Below are positions 7,853 through 15,910 of a DNA stretch of 64,000 bases, piece after piece; position 1 is the stretch's first letter; every line of letters starts with the position of its first letter. This DNA is from JAYPHU01 sp964611435 (lineage in GTDB: Bacteria > Pseudomonadota > Alphaproteobacteria > Rhodospirillales > UBA2165). The position numbers and the translations under genes are program-made. The stretch lies in assembly GCA_964611435.1 (NCBI GenBank), contig CAZSXT010000002.1, forward strand, positions 1 to 64,000, in the 5' to 3' direction. The notes under the pieces are model-generated. The model ran no database searches. It saw only the letters and a program-made list of their open reading frames with translations, and was not told the DNA's origin.

Positions 7853-8281
7853 ATGACCAAATCAATTGAACATCTTCATTGGCCCGATGCGCCGGACATG
7901 TGGATGCCGTACGCACCGGCGATAAAAGTTTCCGGCGGCTCCATGATCTTTTGCGCGGGCGTCACCGCCGCGCCGGTCTATCACCACCACCCCCACCGAC
8001 CGGAAGAATTCGACTCCATGCCCGACAATATGGAAGGCCAGGCCCGCGTCGCGCTGGAACAGCTCAAGAAGGGGCTGGAAGCCGCCGGTGCGACATTCGA
8101 GGATGTGGTTTCCGCCGAGCGCTTCCTCACCGATATGGAAGAACAGGACGACCTAAACCGGGTCTGGGCGGAATTCTTCGGCGAGGCCAAACCGGCGACA
8201 ACGACAGTTCAGGTCGTGCGGCTGGCCACCGATCCCCGCTGCAAGATCGAGATCAACGCCATCGCCATCGTCGGCGAGTAA
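7853..8281 (+). CDS. RidA (YjgF/YER057c/UK114) family protein, possible aminomuconate-type deaminase
   Basis: A 142-residue RidA-fold protein with a chorismate-mutase-like trimer fold. Typical features are the glycine/alanine-rich GMIFCAGVTAAP-like strand region, the VALEQLKKGLEAAGATFEDVV helix and the C-terminal stretch PRCKIEINAIAIV. RidA proteins deaminate reactive enamines and imines. One branch consists of 2-aminomuconate deaminases in aminophenol and anthranilate catabolism, and the aromatic setting makes that attractive, but it is not proven by sequence. It has a good ribosome site (GGGAGGACG) before ATG 7853. Its stop codon is followed directly by GGAG, the ribosome site of the SDR gene. 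Confidence 0.85.
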   Translation: MTKSIEHLHWPDAPDMWMPYAPAIKVSGGSMIFCAGVTAAPVYHHHPHRPEEFDSMPDNMEGQARVALEQLKKGLEAAGATFEDVVSAERFLTDMEEQDDLNRVWAEFFGEAKPATTTVQVVRLATDPRCKIEINAIAIVGE

Positions 8282-8285
8282 GGAG
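8281..8285 (+). promoter_or_regulatory. Shine-Dalgarno site fixing the SDR start
   Basis: AGGAG overlaps the last base of the ridA stop codon and lies 8 nt before the ATT at 8294. No ATG, GTG or TTG with a comparable site exists upstream of the nucleotide-binding motif, so this site decides the start. Confidence 0.55.
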
Positions 8286-8293
8286 ACGGGCCG

Positions 8294-9037
8294 ATTCCTT
8301 CTGTTCTGATCACTGGGTCTAACCGTGGGTTGGGGCTCGAATTCTGCCGCCAGTATCTGGCGGACGGCTGGGACGTGCACGCCTGCTGCCGTAATCCGGA
8401 AAGCGCTGCGGACCTGATCGGCGCGGGCGCGCAAGGGGTCGGCGCGGGCGCGGAAGGGGTCGGCGCGTTACACCTCCACCGTATGGATATCGGCGACGAG
8501 GCGCAAATCGCCAATGTCGCCGGGGAGCTCAACGGCACACCGCTTGATTTGCTGATCAATAATGCAGGCATCGCCGACGGCTACGGCCACGGCGTCTATG
8601 AGGGCAAGGATGATCTCGACCTGCGCAATTATGATTTCGACTTTTGGGAAGAAATGATGCGCATTAACACGGTCGCGCCGATAAAAGTCATCTCCGCCTT
8701 TCTCGACAATATCCGCGCGGGCGAACAGAAAAAAATCGCCAGTCTGTCCTCGGGCCTGGGTTCCATCACCAACCTCGCCTGGGCCGGCAAGTACGGTTAT
8801 TGCTCCAGCAAGGCCGGGCTAAACATGGCCTGCAAGGGCGTGTCCGAATGGCTGAAGGAAGAAGGCATCGCCGTCATCGCCATCTCGCCGGGCTGGACCC
8901 GGACCGAAATGGGCGGACCCGACGCCATCAACAGCGTCGAAGACTCGGTCGCCGGCATGCGTAAGGTGCTGAACGGACTAACGATGGCGGAAACCGGCCG
9001 GTTCTGGAACTTCGACGGCGCAGAACTGCCGTGGTAG
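8294..9037 (+). CDS. Short-chain dehydrogenase/reductase with probable ATT start
   Basis: A classical SDR of about 247 residues that uses NAD(P)H. The nucleotide-binding motif is TGSNRGLG at residues 7-14, followed by NNAG (in LINNAGIADG), the catalytic Ser region SLSSGLGS, YCSSKAG (YxxxK) and the later SPGWTRTEMGG. The first ATG/GTG/TTG in frame is TTG 8330, which would cut off the TGxxxGxG motif, and the frame is closed upstream by the ridA stop codon. The start is therefore most likely ATT 8294 (PSVLITGSNRGLG after Met), 8 nt after AGGAG. A 7-residue tandem duplication (GAGAQGV/GAGAEGV) sits near residues 43-57. It is coupled to ridA. The substrate is unknown. Confidence 0.85.
   Translation: MPSVLITGSNRGLGLEFCRQYLADGWDVHACCRNPESAADLIGAGAQGVGAGAEGVGALHLHRMDIGDEAQIANVAGELNGTPLDLLINNAGIADGYGHGVYEGKDDLDLRNYDFDFWEEMMRINTVAPIKVISAFLDNIRAGEQKKIASLSSGLGSITNLAWAGKYGYCSSKAGLNMACKGVSEWLKEEGIAVIAISPGWTRTEMGGPDAINSVEDSVAGMRKVLNGLTMAETGRFWNFDGAELPW
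8420..8461 (+). repeat. 21-bp tandem duplication inside the SDR gene
   Basis: Two adjacent 21-bp units (8420-8440 and 8441-8461) differ at one base (C to G, Gln to Glu) and encode GAGAQGV-GAGAEGV. A third partial copy (GGCGCG) follows. The duplication keeps the frame and lies in a surface segment after the second beta strand. Confidence 0.85.
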
Positions 9038-9052
9038 CGGACTAAACGTCCC

Positions 9053-9916
9053 CTAAACCGCCTCGTCCACCACCTCGTTGCGCAGGGTGCCGATTCCGCC
9101 GACCTCGACCTCGATCACGTCGCCGGGCACCAGCCATTTGGGCGGATCGAAGAACGTGCCGGCGCCGGTGGGCGTGCCGGTGGCGATGATATCGCCCGGC
9201 TTGAACTCCATAAACGTGGACATGTAGGGCACCAGGTAGTCGAAGTTGAACACCATGTTGGCGGTGGTGTCCTTCTGGCGCACCTCGCCGTTGATTCGGG
9301 TTTCCACCGACAGGTTGTTGAAATCGGGGAATTCGTCGGTGGTCACCATCCAGGGGCCAAGCGCACCACTGGCCCCGAAATTCTTGCCCTGGGTCACGTT
9401 GAACTTGCCGTGGCGCAGCCAGTCCCGGATCGTGCCCTCGTTCATGATGGTCAGCCCGGCGATGTGGTCGCGGACATTCTCAGGCTTAATGCGGCGGCCA
9501 GCCTTACCGATGACGATGACGATCTCGCCTTCGTAGTCGAGGCGCTCGGATTCCGGCGGGCGGACGATGTTCTCCCCATGGGCGACCAGACTGTCCGGCG
9601 TGCGGACGAACATACTGGGATATTGGGGCGCGTCGGAACCGTCCTTGTATTCCTCGTTACGCTTGCCGTAGTTGACGCCGATGCAGAAAATTTTCTCGGG
9701 GAAAGGGATAGGCCGAAGCAGTTTGACCTCGCTTAAGGAAACCGATGAATCGCCGTCCGCCAGCGCCCGCGCCTCATCTAAAGCCTCCGCCCGGAGGAGC
9801 GCCAGCAGGGTCGGATATTTACTGCCGAGTTGGGTTCTCAGATCAATCACCGTGTCATCAGGGGTGATGATCCCGTAGCTCTCCACTCCGTCTAAGATAA
9901 AACTGGCCAAACGCAT
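9053..9916 (-). CDS. Fumarylacetoacetate hydrolase (FAH) family protein
   Basis: A 287-residue FAH-superfamily enzyme. The C-terminal catalytic fold carries the metal ligands in LDYEGEIVIVIGK (E129, E131), the CIGVNYGKRNEE entry motif and the TGTPTGAG loop near the C-terminus. Members hydrolyse, decarboxylate or hydrate 2-oxo and enol acids made after extradiol ring cleavage, which fits the LigAB and CHMI-like genes next to it. Which reaction applies cannot be told. It runs convergent to the SDR gene and divergent from the CHMI-like gene, with a shared 143-bp promoter region. Confidence 0.85.
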   Translation of the reverse strand: MRLASFILDGVESYGIITPDDTVIDLRTQLGSKYPTLLALLRAEALDEARALADGDSSVSLSEVKLLRPIPFPEKIFCIGVNYGKRNEEYKDGSDAPQYPSMFVRTPDSLVAHGENIVRPPESERLDYEGEIVIVIGKAGRRIKPENVRDHIAGLTIMNEGTIRDWLRHGKFNVTQGKNFGASGALGPWMVTTDEFPDFNNLSVETRINGEVRQKDTTANMVFNFDYLVPYMSTFMEFKPGDIIATGTPTGAGTFFDPPKWLVPGDVIEVEVGGIGTLRNEVVDEAV

Positions 9917-9999
9917 CAGGACTCTCCACTGGCAATAGTATTCGATTGGCGAACGAAGCGTGTCACCGGGCTGGTGTCTTACGCGACGATCTGCTTGAA

Positions 10000-10019
10000 T
10001 TATTGCACTGATTCAATAA
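10000..10019. promoter_or_regulatory. Inverted repeat in the divergent FAH/CHMI-like promoter region
   Basis: TTATTG (10000-10005) and CAATAA (10014-10019), with an 8-nt spacer, form a perfect 6-bp inverted repeat in the 143 bp between two divergent genes. It is a candidate operator for a dimeric regulator. It does not resemble the repeats before marR. Confidence 0.25.
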
Positions 10020-10059
10020 ATGCGGTTAAGAGTCAATCTGCATCGGGAGAACAGCCGCC

Positions 10060-10461
10060 ATGGCCCACGCAATCATCGAATATTCCGCCAATATGGAAGC
10101 GAAAATAGACCTCGACGGGTTGATCGATTGTATCCACGCCGCCTGCATCGAAACCGGTGTGTTTCCCCTGAGCGGCATGCGCACCCGCGCCGCACGGCGG
10201 GATCACTTCAAATTGGCTGACGGCAATCCGGACGCCGGCTTTTTCCATCTGGTCTTGAAAATTGGACCGGGCCGGGAGGAAGAGGTTAAACTGAACGCCA
10301 TGAATCATATTTTCGATGCGTTTCATGACTTCATCAAACCAGTGTTCGAGACCTCGCCCATGCTGACCTCGATCGAAGTGTTTGAACTGCCGCCGGAACT
10401 GCGGATCAACAAGAACCACATCAAAGAGTACCTGGAACCGGAGGCGACGGCAGCGGAATGA
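10060..10461 (+). CDS. 5-carboxymethyl-2-hydroxymuconate isomerase (CHMI)-like protein without Pro-1
   Basis: A 133-residue protein of the CHMI branch of the tautomerase superfamily, with the recognisable N-terminus AHAIIEYSANM, the central SGMRTRAARRDHF and the helix GREEEVKLNAMNHIFDAF. CHMI isomerises the ring-cleavage product in homoprotocatechuate degradation and uses the amino-terminal proline as base. Here the residue after Met is Ala (ATG GCC), so the canonical base is missing and the activity is doubtful. The stop codon overlaps the LigA-like start (ATGA, 10458-10461). The three-gene set with ligA- and ligB-like genes forms one operon. Confidence 0.8.
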   Translation: MAHAIIEYSANMEAKIDLDGLIDCIHAACIETGVFPLSGMRTRAARRDHFKLADGNPDAGFFHLVLKIGPGREEEVKLNAMNHIFDAFHDFIKPVFETSPMLTSIEVFELPPELRINKNHIKEYLEPEATAAE

Positions 10462-10769
10462 GCCTCTATTACGTCCAAAAGCTAATCTACAACCTAAACC
10501 GGGACCCGCATCTCCAGGAGCGGTTCCAGGTGGATATGGAAGATGTACTGTCCGACTATGATCTCACGGACGAAGAGTTGGATGCGATCCGCAAGCCGGA
10601 TATCGGGCTCCTTTATGTCATGGGGGTAAATGGCCAGCTTCTCATGCATTACGCCGCGCTGCGTCATTATGAATGGAACGAATATATCCAGGCGATGAAA
10701 GACGGCCTTGCAGAACACGGTCAAGTGCGGGAAGGGCTTTATCTCAGAACCGGCGGAGGTGCGGTATGA
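10458..10769 (+). CDS. LigA-like small subunit of an extradiol ring-cleavage dioxygenase
   Basis: A 103-residue helical protein similar to the LigA (alpha) subunit of protocatechuate 4,5-dioxygenase-type enzymes, with YNLNRDPHLQERFQVDMEDVLSDYDLTDEE and the ALRxxDIGxLYxMGVNGQLLMHYA-like core. LigA caps the active site of LigB and helps choose the substrate. At 103 residues it is shorter than protocatechuate-type LigA. Both ends overlap neighbours by ATGA, so CHMI-like, LigA and LigB are tightly coupled. Confidence 0.8.
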   Translation: MSLYYVQKLIYNLNRDPHLQERFQVDMEDVLSDYDLTDEELDAIRKPDIGLLYVMGVNGQLLMHYAALRHYEWNEYIQAMKDGLAEHGQVREGLYLRTGGGAV

Positions 10770-11587
10770 GTCTTGTGTTTGCAGGTGTCTGTTCCCATGC
10801 TCCCGGCATCACCGGGCGGGCCGACCGCGCCGATCCTGAACTGAAAAAAGGCCTCTACGACAATTTCGACAAGATGCGGGATGCGATCAAAGCCTCCGGC
10901 GCCGAGGCCTTGATCATTATCGCCGCCGAACACTTCGCCAATTTCTTCATGGACAATATGCCGGCCTATTGCATGGGCATGGCGGAATATTACGAGGGCC
11001 CGATCGAGGACGAGGAATGGCTGGCCATCAAGCGCCGCCGCATCCCCGGCAATCCGGATCTGTCCCGCCGGCTGGTGGCGTCGGTCATGGAAGAGGTGGA
11101 CCTGGCCTACGCCCAGGAATGGAAGTTCGATCACGGCATAATGGTGCCGCTGCACTTCCTCGCGCCTGACAACGACATCGATATTATCCCGGTGAATATC
11201 AACTGCCAGGGCCCGCCCTTGACCCCGATGAATCGGGTCTGGGCGTTCGGTAAGGCGTTACGCCGCGCCTGTGACGAGATGCCGGAGAAAATCGCCATCG
11301 TCGGCACCGGCGGCATCTCCCATTGGCCGGCCACGCCCGATTCCGGCAAAATCAACGAAGAATGGGACCGGGAATTCCTCGACCGCTGGCTCGCTAACGA
11401 CAAAGACCGGCTTCTCTCCTATACGGACGAAGAGACGTATCACGACGGCGGCCAAGGCGGTTTTGAAATTCGGACCTTTGTCGCCGTGGCGGGCGCCTGC
11501 GAGGGCCAACCTGGCGAGCTTTGGTACTACGCGCCCATCCCCATCTATGCCGTGGGGTGCACCGTCGCCTCCATGGCGGTCGCTTGA
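10766..11587 (+). CDS. LigB-like catalytic subunit of an extradiol dioxygenase
   Basis: A 273-residue class III extradiol dioxygenase. Expected ferrous-iron ligands are visible: H11 (CSHAPG), H56 (AAEHFANFF) and E234 (GGFEIRTF). H186 in GTGGISHW fits the catalytic base, and H123 (FDHGIMVPLHFL) is also conserved in the family. The enzyme would cleave a catechol-like or aminophenol-like ring with oxygen. The identity of the ring (protocatechuate, homoprotocatechuate, gallate or aminophenol type) cannot be decided. The ATG at 10766 overlaps the ligA-like stop, and an in-frame start further upstream would lie inside ligA. The stop is 11 bp from the convergent MFS gene. Confidence 0.88.
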   Translation: MSLVFAGVCSHAPGITGRADRADPELKKGLYDNFDKMRDAIKASGAEALIIIAAEHFANFFMDNMPAYCMGMAEYYEGPIEDEEWLAIKRRRIPGNPDLSRRLVASVMEEVDLAYAQEWKFDHGIMVPLHFLAPDNDIDIIPVNINCQGPPLTPMNRVWAFGKALRRACDEMPEKIAIVGTGGISHWPATPDSGKINEEWDREFLDRWLANDKDRLLSYTDEETYHDGGQGGFEIRTFVAVAGACEGQPGELWYYAPIPIYAVGCTVASMAVA

Positions 11588-11598
11588 CCGGCTATGGG

Positions 11599-12747
11599 CT
11601 AGCGCCTCAGGCTGAAGGAAACCAGTCCACCCACGGCCATGGCGGCCGCCCCCACCAGGAACACCGGCAGGTGGTCGCCGGTCACGCTGAACAGTTTCAC
11701 ATAGCCAAACCCGCCGATGGTCTGTGCGATGCCATAGACCAATGTCATGCCACCCCAAAACTTGGGCATGTGATCGCTGCCCACCACCTGCCGGGTGCGC
11801 GCCGTGACGACGGCCGAAAACCCTGGCTGGGTGCCGACCACAAGCGACGCTAGCACCAGCATCCACACGGCAGGCATCAGCACTGGTGCGGCGATGCCTA
11901 AAGCCAAAACAAACAGCACCAAAGAGACGGCCCGCTGCAATCCCAGTCTGTCGCCAAGCCAGCCCCACAGAAACGTCGCCAGCACCGCGCCCAGGCCAAA
12001 CAACGCCCAAAGCAATCCGCCGAATTCCTTGTCGTGGCCCAGGCCCCTGACGGCGTAATCCACCCAATAGATGGTCGGCACGACGAGGCCCAAGGAGAAA
12101 CAGGAATAGGCGGCATATAGACGCATCACCGGCCATGAAAAATGGGAAATCATTCCGGCCACAGCCGTATCAGAACCGGCGGGGATCGTATCTGGCGTCC
12201 CGGCCCAGCCCCACAATCCCAGCAGCGTTCCCAGAAAGCCCAGTATCGCCAGCCCAGTCCAGGCGGCATTCAGACCGTGGTCCAGCAAGGACGGCACCAT
12301 CATGCTTGAGATAAAGACGCCGATGCCGACGCCGGTGAAGACGATCCCGGTCGCCGCGCCCAACCTATCCGGCGGCGCATGCCGAGTCACCACGGTCAGA
12401 CTGTAAATCATCATCACCGCCATGGTCACCCCGACCAGAAACCGCCAGAAGGCCAGCCAAGCAAACCCCCAAGGGGCAATGCTGGCAATCAGACAAACGA
12501 GGGAAACAACCAGACACAGACGGAGCGCGGGCACTTCGTCCATTGCTCTCACAAGATAGGGCGCCAGGGGGATGCCGATGAAAAAGCCGAACAGGTTGAA
12601 CGCGCCCACATAGCCCGCTTGATCGGCATTTAACTGTCCGCTTTCAATCAGAGGTGTGATCATCAGCGTGTAGGAAAACCGTCCCAGGCCCATGCCGACC
12701 AGTTGGTTGCCGGCGCCGCCCAAGGCAAATCTGATCCAGTCCGGCAT
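11599..12747 (-). CDS. MFS transporter, YbfB/YjiJ family
   Basis: A 382-residue inner-membrane major facilitator with about 12 hydrophobic segments. The N-terminal GxGNQLVGMGLGRFSYTLMITPLI pattern is typical of YbfB/YjiJ-type MFS proteins. A GWLGDRLG loop between halves corresponds to the MFS loop motif. Its place beside the ring-cleavage operon suggests uptake or export of an aromatic acid or intermediate, but the family's substrates are largely unknown. ATG 12747. Confidence 0.85.
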   Translation of the reverse strand: MPDWIRFALGGAGNQLVGMGLGRFSYTLMITPLIESGQLNADQAGYVGAFNLFGFFIGIPLAPYLVRAMDEVPALRLCLVVSLVCLIASIAPWGFAWLAFWRFLVGVTMAVMMIYSLTVVTRHAPPDRLGAATGIVFTGVGIGVFISSMMVPSLLDHGLNAAWTGLAILGFLGTLLGLWGWAGTPDTIPAGSDTAVAGMISHFSWPVMRLYAAYSCFSLGLVVPTIYWVDYAVRGLGHDKEFGGLLWALFGLGAVLATFLWGWLGDRLGLQRAVSLVLFVLALGIAAPVLMPAVWMLVLASLVVGTQPGFSAVVTARTRQVVGSDHMPKFWGGMTLVYGIAQTIGGFGYVKLFSVTGDHLPVFLVGAAAMAVGGLVSFSLRR

Positions 12748-12776
12748 TGCTCCAGTCTTTCAGCCAATAGGGATAA

Positions 12777-13649
12777 GTGTTAGGAAATGGCCCGAGGAGC
12801 TTTCATTATCCTGACATTCGGACAGCGGTGAAACACATATTTTCCAGCAGCGCTCCCATCCAGATTGTGGACGTGGGCGCAAGCGCGATCGAGGACAAGC
12901 CGGTTTACGACTCGCTGGTCGATGACGGGCTTGCCCGGGTCACGGGGTTCGAGCCAGCACCGGAAGAGTTCGAACGGCTGAAAGACCTGGCCTCGGAGTC
13001 CCGGCGATATCTTCCCTACGCGCTTGGCGACGGCACGGAACAGACCCTCCATGTTTGTCAGGCGCCCGGCATGACATCTCTGTTCGAGCCGGACATGGAT
13101 CATCTGTCCCACTTTCACGGGTTCGAGGATTGGGCCAAGGTAGTCGATCGCCTGCCCATTCAAACTTACAGGCTCGACGACCTCGCCGAAATTGAAAGCA
13201 TCGATTTCCTGAAGATCGACACCCAGGGGGCGGAGCATCAGATTATCGACAACGGCCGGGAAAAAATCTCGGAAGCCGTCGCCCTGCATATCGAACTGTC
13301 ATTCAAACCCCTGTATTACGGGGAAAGACCGTTCGGCGAAGTCGATATTCTGCTCGGCGACCTCGGTTTCGTCCTGCACACCATCACCGAAGCCAAACAA
13401 CGGGCCTTTCGGCCGATGATCTTCAACAACTCCATCTACGAAGGCCGGCACCATATCCAGCAAGTCGATGCGGTTTATATAAAGGACTTTCAGACATTCA
13501 GCGCGCTGCCGCCGGAGAAACTGCGCCACCTCGGCGCGCTCATGCACTATTGCTATGCCAGTTGGGACCTGGCGCACCTGGCCCTCCAACGCCACGATGA
13601 ACAAACCGGCGGCGATCTGGCGCCTCAATATATGAAGGCGCTGAGTTAG
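12777..13649 (+). CDS. FkbM family SAM-dependent methyltransferase
   Basis: A 290-residue (at most) Rossmann methyltransferase. QIVDVGASA is the SAM-binding motif I, FEPAPEEFERL the acidic strand-2 region, and IDFLKIDTQGAEHQII the FkbM signature. FkbM enzymes methylate hydroxyls on sugars or polyketides. The start is uncertain: GTG 12777 adds 16 residues compared with GTG 12828 (VKHIFSS). The next gene, a TPR glycosyltransferase, begins 10 bp after the stop, so both may act on the same glycan. Confidence 0.82.
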   Translation: MLGNGPRSFHYPDIRTAVKHIFSSSAPIQIVDVGASAIEDKPVYDSLVDDGLARVTGFEPAPEEFERLKDLASESRRYLPYALGDGTEQTLHVCQAPGMTSLFEPDMDHLSHFHGFEDWAKVVDRLPIQTYRLDDLAEIESIDFLKIDTQGAEHQIIDNGREKISEAVALHIELSFKPLYYGERPFGEVDILLGDLGFVLHTITEAKQRAFRPMIFNNSIYEGRHHIQQVDAVYIKDFQTFSALPPEKLRHLGALMHYCYASWDLAHLALQRHDEQTGGDLAPQYMKALS

Positions 13650-13659
13650 CGACGACGTC

Positions 13660-15909
13660 ATGGCCGCGGATATGCCTTCTATCGTGCAAAACGGATATGC
13701 GCTCCTCAACAACGGTTTGCCGGATCAGGCCGCCGGTGCGTTTCAACAGGTTTTGGCGCAGTCCCCGGAAGACCCGGTGGCGCTGAGTGGTATGGCGGCT
13801 GTCCGCAGCAGTGAAGGCAATCACACGGAGGCGCTTGAATGGTCGGCCCGGGCACTGGCAATAGTACCCGGCAATCCGGATATGCTGATTCACCACGCCC
13901 GGTATCAGCTCGCGGCCAATCAGATCGACGCCGCCAATCAGACCCTATCCGGGATTAAAGGGGCCAACCTTCAGGACGTGCAGTCTCTTTACACTCTGGG
14001 TGTTCTGCAGATCATGTTGGGTGATCACGCATCGGCAAAGAAGAGCATGTTCAAAGCCAACAAGCTGGAGGCGGGCAACCCGGACATTCTTTATGGGCTG
14101 GGCATGGCGGCGGGCGAACTGGGCGAGGTCAGCCAGGCGGAAAAGTATTTGGATCAATGTGCGAAGATCTCACCGGCGCACGCCGGCGCGGCCCACCTGC
14201 AGCTGGGCAACCTCTATTACCGCCAGCGGCGGTTGGCTCTTGCGGCGGAACATCTCGAAGCAGCCGTCGTGGCGGAACCGGCAGGCAGTGACGCCTTGGT
14301 CAGCCTCTCCGCCGTGCGCTTTCGCCAGGGTGACACAAATGCCGCCGTCGACGCCAGCCGGCGGGCCATAGCCATCGACCCGGAGGACGCCTCCATCCGC
14401 ATCAATCTGGCGCGATATCTAAGCGTTCAGGGCGAACTGGCTGAGGCAGTCCAGGAGGCTTCCAGAGCATTCGCGCTTGCGCCTCAGGATTCTGACATCG
14501 GCGGCACCCTCTATCAATTCCTGCGTCAGGCCTGCCAATGGGAAAGCTGTTCAGCTGTGAGCGAACAACTGGACCGGCTCCTTTCGGCGGCAAAAGACGG
14601 CGGACTCCCCTATCGGGAACTTCCCTTCGTGAATGTATTCAGGATTGCCGACGGCCAAAATAATCTCGACGTCGCCCGGCATCGCATCCGACATCTCACC
14701 CACAGCATACCCCGCGACGGCTTCGCCAAGGATCACCGCAAACGTATCAAGCGGGCGGTCACGCCGTCGTCCCAGCCGATACGCATCGGCTACATTTCCA
14801 GCGACTTTCGGGATCATCCCACGGCGCACCTGATGCAGAACTTCTTTGCTCTGCACGACCGGGGAAGATTTCATATCAGCGCCTATGCCCACGGGCCCGA
14901 CGACGGCAGTGTTTACCAGACCGCCATCAAGGACGGTTGCGACGACTTTCATGATATCGCCGGTTTGGGGGACCGCGCCGCCGCCGAGAAAATCGCCGAA
15001 GACAAGATCGATATCCTGATTGATCTGAACGTGCATATCACCGGAGAACGGATGGAGATATGCGCTCACCGTCCCGCGCCTATTCAGATCAACATGCTGG
15101 CGTTTCCCGGCACGTCAGGGGCGGACTTTTACGATTACCTGATCGGAGACGACATCGTGACGCCCGTGGCCGAGCAGTCGCTCTTCAGCGAGCACATTAT
15201 ATATATGCCGGAGACCTATTTCCTGACCAATCACGCGGAAGAGATCGCAAACGACGTGCCGCCCCGCGAGTCAGAAGGCTTGCCGGCCACCGGCACGGTC
15301 TTCGCCTGCTTCAACAATGCCTATAAGATCGAACCTGAAATGTTCGAGACCTGGCTCGCCATCCTGGGCGATGCGCCGGAAAGTCTGCTCTGGTTATTTT
15401 CGAAGAGCGATCTGGTGCGGGAGAATTTGACCACGGCGGCCGTGAAGGCCGGCATCGATGGCCAGCGGCTGATCTTCGCCGGCGACAAGCCCAAGGCCGA
15501 ACATTTGGCCAGGCTGAAACTCGCCGATATCGCCTTGGATACCGGCATCTATGGCGGTCATACCACAACGGCCGATGCACTTCGGGTCGGCCTGCCGGTC
15601 ATTACCACCAGCGGCGCCCACTTTGCGTCGCGCGCTTCATCTTCAATCATTCGCGCGATGGGGTTGGAGTCTCTGATTTGTCCCGATCTGGACGCTTATC
15701 GGGCGTTCGCGGTGTCTCTGGCACACGACGGGGATAAGCTCAAAGAACTTAAAACCACCATTCACCAGAACCTGTCGACCAAGCCCTTGTTTAATGGCGT
15801 GCGGTATATCCGGCATTTGGAAGCGGGGTTAGAGGAAGCTTATCGTCTCTGGCGGGAGGGACAACCACCGGCCCATATTCTGACCGCCGGGCTGGTGGAC
15901 AAAGGTTAA
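13660..15909 (+). CDS. TPR protein with O-GlcNAc-transferase-like (GT41) domain
   Basis: 749 residues. The first roughly 330 are tetratricopeptide repeats (for example LLNNGLPDQAAGAFQQVLAQSPEDPVAL and later 34-residue units). The rest is a GT41 catalytic region with RIGYISSDFRDHPTAHLM, the AYAHGPDDGSVY region, APIQINMLAFPGTSGADFYDYLIGDDIVTP, ACFNNAYKIEP and DTGIYGGHTTTADALRVGLPVIT, which lines the UDP-sugar site. Bacterial relatives glycosylate proteins, in some flagellated alphaproteobacteria possibly flagellin or surface proteins. With the FkbM gene it forms a two-gene unit. The target is not evident. The start codon (ATG 13660) has no strong ribosome site, as expected for a coupled gene. 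Confidence 0.88.
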   Translation: MAADMPSIVQNGYALLNNGLPDQAAGAFQQVLAQSPEDPVALSGMAAVRSSEGNHTEALEWSARALAIVPGNPDMLIHHARYQLAANQIDAANQTLSGIKGANLQDVQSLYTLGVLQIMLGDHASAKKSMFKANKLEAGNPDILYGLGMAAGELGEVSQAEKYLDQCAKISPAHAGAAHLQLGNLYYRQRRLALAAEHLEAAVVAEPAGSDALVSLSAVRFRQGDTNAAVDASRRAIAIDPEDASIRINLARYLSVQGELAEAVQEASRAFALAPQDSDIGGTLYQFLRQACQWESCSAVSEQLDRLLSAAKDGGLPYRELPFVNVFRIADGQNNLDVARHRIRHLTHSIPRDGFAKDHRKRIKRAVTPSSQPIRIGYISSDFRDHPTAHLMQNFFALHDRGRFHISAYAHGPDDGSVYQTAIKDGCDDFHDIAGLGDRAAAEKIAEDKIDILIDLNVHITGERMEICAHRPAPIQINMLAFPGTSGADFYDYLIGDDIVTPVAEQSLFSEHIIYMPETYFLTNHAEEIANDVPPRESEGLPATGTVFACFNNAYKIEPEMFETWLAILGDAPESLLWLFSKSDLVRENLTTAAVKAGIDGQRLIFAGDKPKAEHLARLKLADIALDTGIYGGHTTTADALRVGLPVITTSGAHFASRASSSIIRAMGLESLICPDLDAYRAFAVSLAHDGDKLKELKTTIHQNLSTKPLFNGVRYIRHLEAGLEEAYRLWREGQPPAHILTAGLVDKG

Positions 15910-15910
15910 C

